DNA from: CAZYSK01 sp964649415 | Lineage (GTDB): Bacteria > Chloroflexota > Anaerolineae > B4-G1 | Assembly: GCA_964649415.1 (NCBI GenBank) | Contig: CAZYSK010000009.1 | Location: 62,001 to 126,000, forward strand | Length of the DNA: 64,000 nt | Reading direction: 5' to 3' | Position numbers and translations under genes: made by a program | The notes under the pieces: generated by a model | The model's database searches: none | What the model saw: the letters and a program-made list of their open reading frames with translations, nothing else | Told to the model about the DNA's origin: nothing | Shown here: one piece after another, positions 26,806 to 34,495 of the stretch | Layout: each line of letters starts with the position of its first letter | How positions within the stretch are numbered: the first letter of the stretch is position 1

Positions 26806-27537
26806 ATGGATCCAATCAAAGCGCTTCTGGCGGCTGTGCTCGGCTATCTCGTGGGCTCGATATCATTCTCTCGGCTGATCGCCCGGATCGTCGCGCCCGG
26901 GAAAGACATCAGCAGGACGGAGTACAGAGCGCCCGGGGGAGAGGACGCGGTGATCAGCCATTCCGTCAGTGCAACTACGATCTCGATACACCTGGGCCCC
27001 AAGTTTGGGTTCATCACCGTCGTCCTGGACATGCTCAAGATCGTCATCCCGACGCTGGTGTTCAAGCACACGTATACGGAGGCACCGTATTTCCTCATCA
27101 CGGCAACGACCGGCATGGTCGGCCATATCTGGCCCCTGTACCATGGCTTCAAGGGCGGCCGTGGACTCTCGGCGATGTACGGGGGGATGTTCGCCATCGA
27201 CTGGATCGGCGTCTTCGCCACGTCTATCGGTGGCATGCTCCTGGGCCTGGTGGTGCTGCGAGATATGCTGGCGGCGTACATGGGCGGCCTGTGGCTGATC
27301 ATCCCCTGGCTGTGGTTCCGCACCCACGACGTCAACCACCTGCTGTACGGCATCGCGGTCAACGTCATCTTCCTGCTGGCCGAGATCCCTGAGATGAAGC
27401 AGTACTTGCAGTATCGCCGCGAGGGAAAGGTGACCGACGTCTCGGAGGTGATGCAGCTCACGGGAATGGGGCGGGGAATATACAAGATGGCCAGGTGGTT
27501 GGGAGTGGTCAAGTCTGAAAGCCCAAAGGGAGAATGA
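26806..27537 (+). CDS. Divergent PlsY (glycerol-3-phosphate acyltransferase) family membrane protein
   Basis: Encodes 243 residues with about six helices. PlsY landmarks are GYLVGSISFSRLIAR at the N-terminus and GMVGHIWPLYHGFKGGRGLSAMYG in the middle. The usual GSGNIGATN loop is replaced by a longer segment with ISHSVSATTISIHLG, so acyl-phosphate or glycerol-phosphate specificity may have changed. GAGGAGGT precedes the ATG. The last residues and stop come from an AAGCCCAAAGGG/ATGACAA repeat. Likely co-transcribed with the PEP-synthase-like gene (56-base gap). Confidence 0.75.
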   Translation: MDPIKALLAAVLGYLVGSISFSRLIARIVAPGKDISRTEYRAPGGEDAVISHSVSATTISIHLGPKFGFITVVLDMLKIVIPTLVFKHTYTEAPYFLITATTGMVGHIWPLYHGFKGGRGLSAMYGGMFAIDWIGVFATSIGGMLLGLVVLRDMLAAYMGGLWLIIPWLWFRTHDVNHLLYGIAVNVIFLLAEIPEMKQYLQYRREGKVTDVSEVMQLTGMGRGIYKMARWLGVVKSESPKGE

Positions 27538-27585
27538 CAAATGGACAAATGACAAATGAGCAAATGACAAACGGGAAGAGGGCGG
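27526..27585 (+). repeat. ATGACAAATG-type repeat at the PlsY-like gene end
   Basis: AGCCCAAAGGGAGAATGACAAATGGACAAATGACAAATGAGCAAATGACAAACGG-type units; the first supplies the last codons and TGA of the upstream gene. Confidence 0.75.
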
Positions 27586-27625
27586 GGATCTTGGGCAGGC
27601 GATGGTGATGCTGATTGTGACTGCG

Positions 27626-27654
27626 TTGCACTAATTTGCCATTTGTGGCATAAT
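27626..27654 (+). promoter_or_regulatory. Promoter giving a probably leaderless abiEi transcript
   Basis: TTGCAC (27626-27631), 17 bases, CATAAT (27649-27654). The expected start, 6-7 bases beyond the -10, coincides with ATG 27661, and no ribosome-binding site is present. Confidence 0.6.
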
Positions 27655-27660
27655 ATCGCT

Positions 27661-28302
27661 ATGGAGTTCAGAGCGTTACTGGAAATCGTCGGCGATGAGC
27701 CGGTGTTTGAGACCGGCCTGCTGCTCGCCGGGGAGGTGAATCCCGCGGACGTGCAGCGACAGCTTTCGCGCTGGACCAGCGCCGGGTGGCTCTATCAGTT
27801 GCGCCGGGGCGTCTACGCGCTGGCGCCGCCCCACCAGAAAGTCAGGCCGCACCCCTTCGTGATCGCCAACGCGCTGGTGCGCGGCTCCTACGTCAGCCTG
27901 CAAGCGGCGCTGGCCCACTACGCTATGATTCCCGAGGTCACGCCGGTGACCGCGAGCGTGACCACGGCGCGGCCCGGACGGTGGGAGACGCCGCTGGGCA
28001 TCCACGACTTTCGCCACGTCAAATCCGCCTGGTTCCACGGCTACCGGCGGCTCGACGTGGGCAGCGGGCAGGCGGCCTTCGTCGCTACGTCAGAAAAGGC
28101 GCTGCTGGATCTGGTCTACCTGCAGCCCGGCGGCGACGCGCCCGCCTACCTGGAAACGCTGCGCTTGCAGGCTCTTGAGCGTCTCGACCTGGAGTGCCTT
28201 ACCCACCTGGCTGAGGCGAGCGGCAGCCCCAAGTTACAGCGCGCCGCGCGGTCCATCGCGACGCTGGCCCAGGCCGAGCGCGCGGAGTACGAGACGCTAT
28301 GA
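27661..28302 (+). CDS. AbiEi family type IV antitoxin
   Basis: Encodes 213 residues. A winged helix (EFRALLEIVGDEPVFETGLLL to LYQLRRGVYALAPP) is followed by HPFVIANALVRGSYVSLQAALAHYAMIPEVTPVTASVTTARPG and the TSEKALLDLVYLQPGGDAP block of COG5340 proteins. It is expected to bind its own promoter and antagonise the AbiEii toxin encoded immediately downstream with a 4-base overlap. GTG 27643 in frame lies upstream of the predicted transcription start and is rejected. Confidence 0.86.
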   Translation: MEFRALLEIVGDEPVFETGLLLAGEVNPADVQRQLSRWTSAGWLYQLRRGVYALAPPHQKVRPHPFVIANALVRGSYVSLQAALAHYAMIPEVTPVTASVTTARPGRWETPLGIHDFRHVKSAWFHGYRRLDVGSGQAAFVATSEKALLDLVYLQPGGDAPAYLETLRLQALERLDLECLTHLAEASGSPKLQRAARSIATLAQAERAEYETL

Positions 28303-28760
28303 AGGACCACCTGGCGACCCTGGTGAGCGCGGCCCCGACGCCAGCGGACGGGCGCAACGTGACCCGCGAGTACCTTCAGGCCCGCATCCTGGGCACGCTG
28401 CAACGGGCCGGGGCGATGATCCCGCTGGCTTTCCACGGCGGGACGGCGCTGCGTTTTCTGTATGGCACGCGCCGCTACTCCGAAGACCTGGACTTTGCCC
28501 TGGAGGGGCCGCGGGCGCAGTATGACTTTCGCGCCTACCTGCGGGCCGTCCGGAGAGAGCTGGAAGCTGAAGGACACGCGATCACGCTCGAAGTGAATGA
28601 CCGGAAAGTCGTCCACAGCGGCTTCGTACGCTTTCCCGGCCTGTTGCACGAACTGCGGCTCTCCCCCCACCGCGACGAGGTGTTGGCGGTCAAACTGGAG
28701 GTAGACACCAACCCGCCGGCGGGCGCGGGACTCACCACTACCGTGGTGCGCGCCACGTGA
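28299..28760 (+). CDS. AbiEii toxin, N-terminal part (frameshifted)
   Basis: Encodes 153 residues. The nucleotidyltransferase core is intact: FHGGTALRFLYGTRRYSEDLDFAL with GG..L and the S-E-D-L-D-F metal motif, then KLEVDTNPPAGAGLTTTVVR. AbiEii-type enzymes are GTP-binding or tRNA-modifying nucleotidyltransferases that halt growth. At 28751-28757 the frame ends early (RAT then stop); the expected continuation (VVRRH.ILHL) is in the next frame, as if one base were deleted. It may be a pseudogene, an assembly error, or a two-part protein. Confidence 0.8.
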   Translation: MKDHLATLVSAAPTPADGRNVTREYLQARILGTLQRAGAMIPLAFHGGTALRFLYGTRRYSEDLDFALEGPRAQYDFRAYLRAVRRELEAEGHAITLEVNDRKVVHSGFVRFPGLLHELRLSPHRDEVLAVKLEVDTNPPAGAGLTTTVVRAT

Positions 28761-29104
28761 TTCTGCACCTGCAGCACCACGACCAGGCGTCCCTGCTGGC
28801 GGGCAAACTGCACGCCAGCCTGCAGCGGCCCTACCTCAAAGGCCGGGACCTGTACGACCTGCTGTGGTACCTCAGCGACCCCGACTGGCCCGCGCCGAAC
28901 CTGACCCTGCTCAACAACGCTTTGGCTCAAACCGGCTGGCCCGGCGCGCCGCTGACCGGGGAGAACTGGCGAGAGAGCGTAGCCGAACGACTGCGAGAGG
29001 CAAACTGGACGCAGGCTGTGACCGACGTTCGGCCCTTCCTGGAATCGAGCGCCGAGGCAGACCTGTTGACAGCGCAGACCTTGGCGCGGGTACTAGTTGG
29101 GTGA
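28757..29104 (+). CDS. AbiEii toxin, C-terminal part
   Basis: Encodes 115 residues in the frame next to the preceding gene. It begins VILHLQHHDQASLLAGKLHASLQRPYLKGRDLYDLLWYLS, the standard second half of AbiEii with the KLHA and KGRDLYDL helices. The GTG at 28757 overlaps the upstream TGA (GTGA), so reinitiation is conceivable, but the homology runs continuously across the junction. A one-base frameshift is the simplest explanation. Confidence 0.75.
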   Translation: MILHLQHHDQASLLAGKLHASLQRPYLKGRDLYDLLWYLSDPDWPAPNLTLLNNALAQTGWPGAPLTGENWRESVAERLREANWTQAVTDVRPFLESSAEADLLTAQTLARVLVG

Positions 29105-29113
29105 AGAGGTGGC

Positions 29114-29142
29114 TGGACAAGTCGGGGCAAAGCGGCTATAAT
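29114..29142 (+). promoter_or_regulatory. Promoter for the zinc-ribbon/TPR/propeller gene
   Basis: TGGACA (29114-29119), 17 bases, TATAAT (29137-29142); ATG 29177 follows with GAGAGAGG upstream. Confidence 0.7.
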
Positions 29143-29176
29143 CCAGCCATCGCCCAGCCTGTGCAGAGAGAGGTAT

Positions 29177-31054
29177 ATGCGCTGCCCCGAATGTGGAACC
29201 CAAGTCCCTGACAACTTACTCCTATGCCCGCAGTGCGGCACGCTGGTGGAGGAAACACGGCCGATGCGAGCCCAGCGCCCCAGGCAGGACAGCCCCGCTG
29301 AAGCGCCCCCTACGCCCGATTCCGAAACCCGCACGCATTCCGATGCGCGCACGCATTGGCAACGCATACGCCCGATCTTGTTCTGGACTATGGGCGTGCT
29401 GTGCGTGATGGTGCTGGCGCTGGGGGGAGCCGCCTACGGCGGGCTGTACCAGGGGGAACGGGAGCGGCAGCAGAAGCGCCAGGACCTGGCCGAGCAGCAC
29501 TATCAGGCCGGATTGGAGCGGCTGGAGGTGGGCGAGTACGAGCTGGCCATCGCCGAGTTCGAGTACGTGCTCGACCTGGACCCGGACCACCCGTTCTCGG
29601 GACAGGGCATCGCCGAGGCAGAGGCGCGTATGGCAGCGGTCCCCACGCCCACGGTGGAGACCTATGACGTCGTCGTGGACGATCTGTACGAGCAGGCGAA
29701 GGCCCACTACGAGGGCGAGGACTGGGACCAGGCCATCGCGACGCTGACGCAGGTGCGGGTGCTGGACCCGGCCTACGAGGCCGAGGCGGTCGAGGACATG
29801 CTGTTCACGAGCCTTTACAACACGGGTATGGTGCTCTTGGACGCAGACCGGCTGGAGGAGGGCATCTTCTACCTGGATCAGGCTGTGGCGCTCCGCCCGC
29901 TGGACGAGGAGGCGCTGACGCAGCGGAGCCTGGCGATCCAGTACATGACGGCGTTGGGCTACTGGGGCGTGGACTGGGAGCACTGCATCAAGCGCTTCGA
30001 GCAGCTCTACGCCACAGCGCCGAATTATAAAGACACGTTCCAGCGGCTGTACCAGGCCCACGTGGCGCACGCCAACGCCTGGTACACGCAGGGGGAGATG
30101 TGCCCGGCGGAGGAGGCATACGCCGAGGCGCTGCGCCTGCTGAACGATCCGCAGGTCGAGCAGAAGCGGGTGCAGGCGGAGCAGATATGCCTGGTGGCGA
30201 CGCCGACGCCCATCGCGCCCATAACCGGCACGATGCCGATCACGCTGACGGAGCGGCCGCCGGGCTTCAACACGGGGCGGCTGGCATACCCGGCCTACAA
30301 CACGCAGACGGGGCTGTACGACGTGTACGCGCTCTTCGCCGATGGACGGCTGATGCGCATGGCGGCGGGCGCGGATCAGCCCTCCTGGATGGGCGCGAGC
30401 GGGGCGCTGGGCTACCGCGACCTGCTGTCGCCGGGGCTGGCGCTCCTGGCCCCGGGCCAGGCGACGCCCCGGCAACTGGCGCCGGGCGGCGGGCTGAGCT
30501 GGCCCACCTTCTCACCCGATGGCGGGCGCATGGCGTACGCGGTGCAGGACGCGGGCGGCGTGTGGCAGATCATGATCGCGCCGACGGACGGCTCGGCGGC
30601 GGCGACGGTGCACGCGGAGGGCCAGGGGCCGCTGTGGGGGCCGACGGGCCTGCTGGCGTGGACGGGCTGCGACGACGGCGGGACGTGCGGGGTATTCGTG
30701 GACCAACTCGACGATGGGCAGCCGGCCACGCGGCTCACGGCGAGCATCAACGACATCGGGCTGAGCTGGTCGCCCAACGGCGAACTGCTGGCCTACATGT
30801 CCGACGTCACAGGCAACTGGGAGGTATACCTGCTGAGCCTAAGCGGCGGCGTCGTGGTGCTGACGGACGATCCGGCCTCAGACGGGCTGCCGGCGTGGGC
30901 CCCGGACGGGTCGGGGCTGGCCTTCGTCTCCAACCGGGACGGGGTATGGGGGCTGTACCTGATGGGGCCGAACGGGGAGAACCCGCGCAAGGCGCTGACG
31001 CTGGGGCCGAGCCTGCCCAACTGGACCGCCCAGCGGCTCTCGTGGGCTCCGTAG
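29177..31054 (+). CDS. Zinc-ribbon, membrane-anchored TPR and WD40-like propeller protein
   Basis: Encodes 625 residues. C3, C6, C17 and C20 form an N-terminal zinc ribbon; a transmembrane helix (about 68-93, ILFWTMGVLCVMVLALGGAAYGG) follows. Outside the membrane are TPR-like helices (about 100-330) with YQAGLERLEVGEYELAIAEFEYVLDLDP. A C-terminal TolB/PD40-type beta-propeller (about 360-625) has SWPTFSPDGGRMAYAV, LSWSPNGELLAYMS and PAWAPDGSGLAFVSNRDG. It is probably a sensor or scaffold protein; no enzyme activity is evident. Confidence 0.8.
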   Translation: MRCPECGTQVPDNLLLCPQCGTLVEETRPMRAQRPRQDSPAEAPPTPDSETRTHSDARTHWQRIRPILFWTMGVLCVMVLALGGAAYGGLYQGERERQQKRQDLAEQHYQAGLERLEVGEYELAIAEFEYVLDLDPDHPFSGQGIAEAEARMAAVPTPTVETYDVVVDDLYEQAKAHYEGEDWDQAIATLTQVRVLDPAYEAEAVEDMLFTSLYNTGMVLLDADRLEEGIFYLDQAVALRPLDEEALTQRSLAIQYMTALGYWGVDWEHCIKRFEQLYATAPNYKDTFQRLYQAHVAHANAWYTQGEMCPAEEAYAEALRLLNDPQVEQKRVQAEQICLVATPTPIAPITGTMPITLTERPPGFNTGRLAYPAYNTQTGLYDVYALFADGRLMRMAAGADQPSWMGASGALGYRDLLSPGLALLAPGQATPRQLAPGGGLSWPTFSPDGGRMAYAVQDAGGVWQIMIAPTDGSAAATVHAEGQGPLWGPTGLLAWTGCDDGGTCGVFVDQLDDGQPATRLTASINDIGLSWSPNGELLAYMSDVTGNWEVYLLSLSGGVVVLTDDPASDGLPAWAPDGSGLAFVSNRDGVWGLYLMGPNGENPRKALTLGPSLPNWTAQRLSWAP

Positions 31055-31056
31055 TC

Positions 31057-31085
31057 TTGACGGAACAGGGCAAAGGCGGTATACT
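31057..31085 (+). promoter_or_regulatory. Promoter of the tRNA cluster
   Basis: TTGACG (31057-31062), 17 bases, TATACT (31080-31085), ten bases before the first tRNA. Confidence 0.75.
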
Positions 31086-31094
31086 TACGAGCGA

Positions 31095-31168
31095 CGGGGC
31101 GTAGCGCAGACGGCTAGCGCGCTGCGTTTGGGACGCAGAGGTCGCCGGTTCAAGTCCGGCCGCCCCGA
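31095..31168 (+). tRNA. tRNA-Pro (TGG)
   Basis: A 74-base cloverleaf: acceptor CGGGGCG/CGCCCCG with discriminator A, D-stem GCGC/GCGC, anticodon stem CTGCG/CGCAG around TTTGGGA (anticodon 31128-31130), T-arm GCCGG-TTCAAGT-CCGGC. CCA is not encoded. Confidence 0.95.
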
Positions 31169-31170
31169 CT

Positions 31171-31241
31171 GCGGGCGTTGCAAAATGGTATTGCCGCAGC
31201 CTTCCAAGCTGCTGTTACGGGTTCAATCCCCGTCGCCCGCT
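31171..31241 (+). tRNA. tRNA-Gly (TCC)
   Basis: A 71-base cloverleaf: acceptor GCGGGCG/CGCCCGC, anticodon stem GCAGC/GCTGC around CTTCCAA (anticodon 31203-31205), T-arm ACGGG-TTCAATC-CCCGT. It starts two bases after tRNA-Pro. Confidence 0.95.
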
Positions 31242-31263
31242 CTGAATCGTCTCTCGTGCATAG

Positions 31264-31336
31264 GGGCCCATAGCTCAGCGGTCAGAGCAGCCGGCTCATA
31301 ACCGGTCGGTCCGTGGTTCGAATCCACGTGGGCCCA
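31264..31336 (+). tRNA. tRNA with CAT anticodon, probably tRNA-Ile2
   Basis: A 73-base cloverleaf: acceptor GGGCCCA/TGGGCCC, anticodon loop CTCATAA, T-arm CGTGG-TTCGAAT-CCACG. The C4-G69 and C5-G68 pairs, 8-base D-loop and CTCATAA loop resemble lysidine-modified tRNA-Ile2 more than elongator tRNA-Met; sequence alone does not settle it. Confidence 0.9.
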
Positions 31337-31543
31337 TTCCGTTTGTCCCCAGGGTGACGCTTGACCCAAGCCCACGTCACCCACGTGCGGGCGAGCCCAC
31401 CGCACCGGTTGCCCCGAACACCTGTCGCTCTTGGACAGAATCTACAGGATTCACAAGATTCTGACCCAAGATCATCCCGCACATCTTGACAACCCCGTCC
31501 GTTGAACGTCAACGCAATTGCCCTGGCAGCGCGCCAAAAACCA

Positions 31544-31572
31544 TTGACTCGGGCGTGAACCTCGGCTATAAT
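31544..31572 (+). promoter_or_regulatory. Consensus-like promoter for a candidate small RNA
   Basis: TTGACT (31544-31549), exactly 17 bases, perfect TATAAT (31567-31572), among the best promoter matches in the window. No gene starts in the following 320 bases. The stretch 31337-31543 before it shows nothing recognisable. Confidence 0.75.
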
Positions 31573-31578
31573 GCTCAG

Positions 31579-31766
31579 TAACAGGCAGAGCGAAACGCCC
31601 CCTTAGGCGCATTTCAAGACCAGACGGGTCTTGAGTACTGGTTATTGGCGTGAATATGTCTCAATACGCTAAGCTGGTTCATCCGAGAGACGTTGATGAA
31701 AACCTATCAGGCCTGGCAGCGCGGAGAACGCCCACTGTGAAGGAATAAGTGGGCGTTTTGTGTTTG
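31579..31766 (+). ncRNA. Candidate structured small RNA of about 185 nt
   Basis: It begins just after the TATAAT at 31567 and ends in a strong rho-independent terminator. Hairpins: GAAACGCC..GGCGCATTTC (31592-31614), TCAAGACC/GGTCTTGA (31614-31634), TTGGCGT/ACGCTAA (31645-31672) and TTCATC/GATGAA (31678-31700). It does not show the single long bulged rod of 6S RNA, and no riboswitch core I know is visible. It may be a trans-acting RNA or an attenuator for the secreted-protein gene at 31903. Confidence 0.55.
31728..31766 (+). terminator. Rho-independent terminator of the candidate small RNA
   Basis: ACGCCCACT (31728-31736), 11-base loop, AGTGGGCGT (31748-31756), then TTTTGTGTTTGG. Confidence 0.85.
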
Positions 31767-31902
31767 GTGGGGCGGATTTCCCTCGAATCGCGGCGTCCGG
31801 CGGCGCCGCACGGCGGCTGAGCGGAAGCGCGCCCATCCAGGATGCCGCGCGGAGTTCCAGACCGACGAAGGGTAGCAAGCAAGCAGGCAAAGGAGGTCAA
31901 GG

Positions 31903-33717
31903 ATGAGAACTCACGCTCGTTTCCACGTCATAACATGTGCCCTGGTGCTGACGGCGGTACTGCTGCCTCAAGGCGCAGTCGGTCCACCACCACGAGCGCT
32001 GGCCAGCGGGGACAGCCCACCGGAACCGATGCCGGACGCCACGACCGGCGCTTGGGCTGTACGCAACCCACCGCCCGGCCTTGGGGCGCGGGACGAGGCT
32101 GTGGCATTGGTATTGGACGATGGCGGCGCCGAATCGAACATCGGCGTCCTGCTCGGTCAGGAGGGCCCTTCCATTCAGTTCATCTGGCTCAACCGCTTCA
32201 CGCCCGACCCCTCCGCGTATCCGTTGGTTCTGAACCAGATCCAGGTGCTCTTCGACGAAACGGAAAACACCGGCACGAGCGTCGGCAACGCCATTGATCT
32301 GGTGGTCTACGCGGACCCGGACGGCAATCCAGCCAACGGAGCTGTCCTATTGGCCACTCTTCACGAGACGGTGCGCGTGGCCGATGGTGACACTTGGTCG
32401 GTGTACGACCTGGCCACGCCGGTGTCAATCGAGAATCCCGGCGACGTGCTCCTGGGCGTGATCAACCGCTTCGTCACCACGGGGGTCACGCCGACGACGT
32501 ATCCGGCCAGACAGGACACCACCAGCAGCCGTGGCCGTTCGTGGCTCGGCTGGTGGAGCGGCGACCCGCCCGACCCGGCCACCTTGCCAACGGACAGCAC
32601 CCTTGACGTGGCTGACAACATGGGCCTGCCCGGCAACTGGATGATCCGCGGCTACGGAGCCGTGGCAGCTCCGGACAACTGGTTAATGTATCTCCCTGTG
32701 GTGTCAGAGAACGCCGGACCACCAGCGTCACCTCCAGTACTCGATGGGATTTCCAATCCAGACGGCGACGGCACCTACAGCGTCAGTTGGAGCGCAGTGA
32801 GCAGGGCGAGCAGCTACACGCTGGAAGAAGACACAGACGCTGCCTTTTCCACCCCCCGTGCTGCCTATTCTGGGTCTGATACATCGGAGACCATAACCGG
32901 CCAGGAAGTTGGGACATACTACTACCGCGTCAGAGCGTCGAATGCCTGGGGCACTAGCGGTTGGAGCAACGTCGAATCGGTGAACGTCAGTGTCCCACCA
33001 CCGGCCTCCCCGGAGGCGGGCTCATGGTCTGGAACCACCGACGAAGGGTACCCGATTTCGTTCACCGTGGTCGAATCAGCGGGCTACCAGGTACAGCCTC
33101 TGAAAATAAAGTATAGCACCAACTGTTTTGCTGCAGAAACGACGTTTCGCAATTCCATACCCATTTCAGACAACCACTTCGACACCGGTGGCAGTACCCC
33201 AAGAGTGATCGGCGATTTCACCACCGGGGACGCATCAAGTGGAACCTGGAGCTATTCGGCCCCCAATCCCAACGGGCCGGGATGGTGCAGTGGCTCCGGT
33301 ACCTGGACGGCCAGTTACAGTCCCCCTACCCCACCCGATGACGCAGACCTGCCGTGTCTCTTCGCCGTCAACTGGTGGAGACGCACCTCACCCCCCTACG
33401 ACCTCATCAGTTCCACCTACACCCCTGCCTGCCTGGCGGCGACTGACGTGACCTGGGAGCCGGTCATTGGCGGCAATGGCAGCTGGACAGGCTACCATGC
33501 TACGGTCACGCGGCAGGACAAGCAGAACTTCGACATGGATGCCACCTACACCCTGAATTCTGGCGGCGGCGTCGAAGGAGCCGATGTGGTCAAGAACTAT
33601 GCCGAGGGCTCGCAGTATCAGATGGAGATCGTGCAGTTCTGTCCCACGGTAGGGGAGCTGAGAGGTTACAGGGTGCGCGTGGACGGTCAATTGACGACCG
33701 TCGGCATCTGTCCATGA
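31903..33717 (+). CDS. Secreted protein with fibronectin type III domain
   Basis: Encodes 604 residues. A signal peptide (about 1-35) precedes a jelly-roll-like domain (about 60-255) with AVALVLDDGGAESNIGVLL and SIQFIWLNRFTPD. NWLMYLPVV, a degenerate form of the YLPLV motif, marks the junction to one fibronectin III domain (about 270-355, TYSVSWSAVSRASSYTLEE, YYYRVRASNAWGTSGWSN). A second beta-rich domain (about 365-440) and a Cys-containing C-terminal domain follow. No catalytic motif is evident. AAGGAGGTCAAGG precedes the ATG. Confidence 0.72.
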   Translation: MRTHARFHVITCALVLTAVLLPQGAVGPPPRALASGDSPPEPMPDATTGAWAVRNPPPGLGARDEAVALVLDDGGAESNIGVLLGQEGPSIQFIWLNRFTPDPSAYPLVLNQIQVLFDETENTGTSVGNAIDLVVYADPDGNPANGAVLLATLHETVRVADGDTWSVYDLATPVSIENPGDVLLGVINRFVTTGVTPTTYPARQDTTSSRGRSWLGWWSGDPPDPATLPTDSTLDVADNMGLPGNWMIRGYGAVAAPDNWLMYLPVVSENAGPPASPPVLDGISNPDGDGTYSVSWSAVSRASSYTLEEDTDAAFSTPRAAYSGSDTSETITGQEVGTYYYRVRASNAWGTSGWSNVESVNVSVPPPASPEAGSWSGTTDEGYPISFTVVESAGYQVQPLKIKYSTNCFAAETTFRNSIPISDNHFDTGGSTPRVIGDFTTGDASSGTWSYSAPNPNGPGWCSGSGTWTASYSPPTPPDDADLPCLFAVNWWRRTSPPYDLISSTYTPACLAATDVTWEPVIGGNGSWTGYHATVTRQDKQNFDMDATYTLNSGGGVEGADVVKNYAEGSQYQMEIVQFCPTVGELRGYRVRVDGQLTTVGICP

Positions 33718-33739
33718 GGGAGATACGCCGACGGACGAG

Positions 33740-34348
33740 ATGGACAGAGACTTCTGGAACGACGCGTTTCGCGAGGATCCACGCTTCTTGGACGTCGTGG
33801 ATCAGTTCCTGGATTCCGAGATCGAGAACCTGGCACCCGGCACGGCGCTGGACCTGGGGTGTGGCGCGGGCACGAACGCGCTGAAGCTCGCCCGGCGCGG
33901 CTGGTCCGTCACCGGCGTGGACTGGGCCGAACGCGCGATCAAGCTGGCGACGAAGGCCGCCACAGATCAGGGGCTGGATGCCACCTTCGTCGTCGCTGAC
34001 ACGACGCGGTGGCGACCGTCGCGGCGCTTCGATCTGGTGATCAGCACCTACGCGCTGCCCGGCGGCGCGCGCAGCCGCCGCGTCCTCGAGACCGCGTTGG
34101 CGGCACTGGCGGAGGGCGGGACGCTGATCGTGGCCGAGTGGGATCGGTCGATGAGCCAGGTCGGGGGGTTCGAGGAAGATGAGCTGATGAGCCCTGAACA
34201 GATCGCCGCCCTGTTGCCTGGGTTGGAGATCCAAAAGGCCGAGGTGCGGCACGTGGAGGACGCCTTCCCAGCGCCCGGTGACCCCAGGGGGCGGCAGGGT
34301 CGCGCAGCGGAGGTCGCCTTCGTGCGCGCGCGCAAGCCGGGGCCGTGA
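33740..34348 (+). CDS. Class I SAM-dependent methyltransferase
   Basis: Encodes 202 residues. SAM motif I is ALDLGCGAGTNALKLARRG (about 36-54), motif II is VTGVDWAERAI, then ATFVVADTTRW and FDLVISTYALP. It resembles the thiopurine/tellurite-resistance (TehB-like) subgroup with its short, lid-less fold. The substrate is unknown. It lies 22 bases after the secreted-protein gene and before a class III aminotransferase, separated from it by a perfect 33-base palindrome. Confidence 0.83.
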   Translation: MDRDFWNDAFREDPRFLDVVDQFLDSEIENLAPGTALDLGCGAGTNALKLARRGWSVTGVDWAERAIKLATKAATDQGLDATFVVADTTRWRPSRRFDLVISTYALPGGARSRRVLETALAALAEGGTLIVAEWDRSMSQVGGFEEDELMSPEQIAALLPGLEIQKAEVRHVEDAFPAPGDPRGRQGRAAEVAFVRARKPGP

Positions 34349-34362
34349 GCAGGGAAAAGCGA

Positions 34363-34395
34363 AGACCCTAAAGGTTTTGAAAACCTTTAGGGTCT
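34363..34395 (+). repeat. Compact palindromic element, 16-bp arms
   Basis: AGACCCTAAAGGTTTT (34363-34378), one base, then its exact complement (34380-34395). It has the same design as the elements inside the STAND gene at 39444 and 40206. A related-type hairpin GCCGGCA-GGA-TGCCGGC lies at 34453-34469. Confidence 0.85.
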
Positions 34396-34495
34396 CTTGC
34401 GGTACGTGCCGGGCGGTGAAACGCGCGCCGATTGAGGATTGGAAGCTGGGGTGCCGGCAGGATGCCGGCGGTCCGTCGGAGGGTGGAGGTGGGGC

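Noticed and set aside
31579..31766. Identification of the candidate RNA as 6S RNA or a known riboswitch
   Set aside because: It lacks a single long rod with a central bubble and lacks the conserved cores of riboswitches I know.
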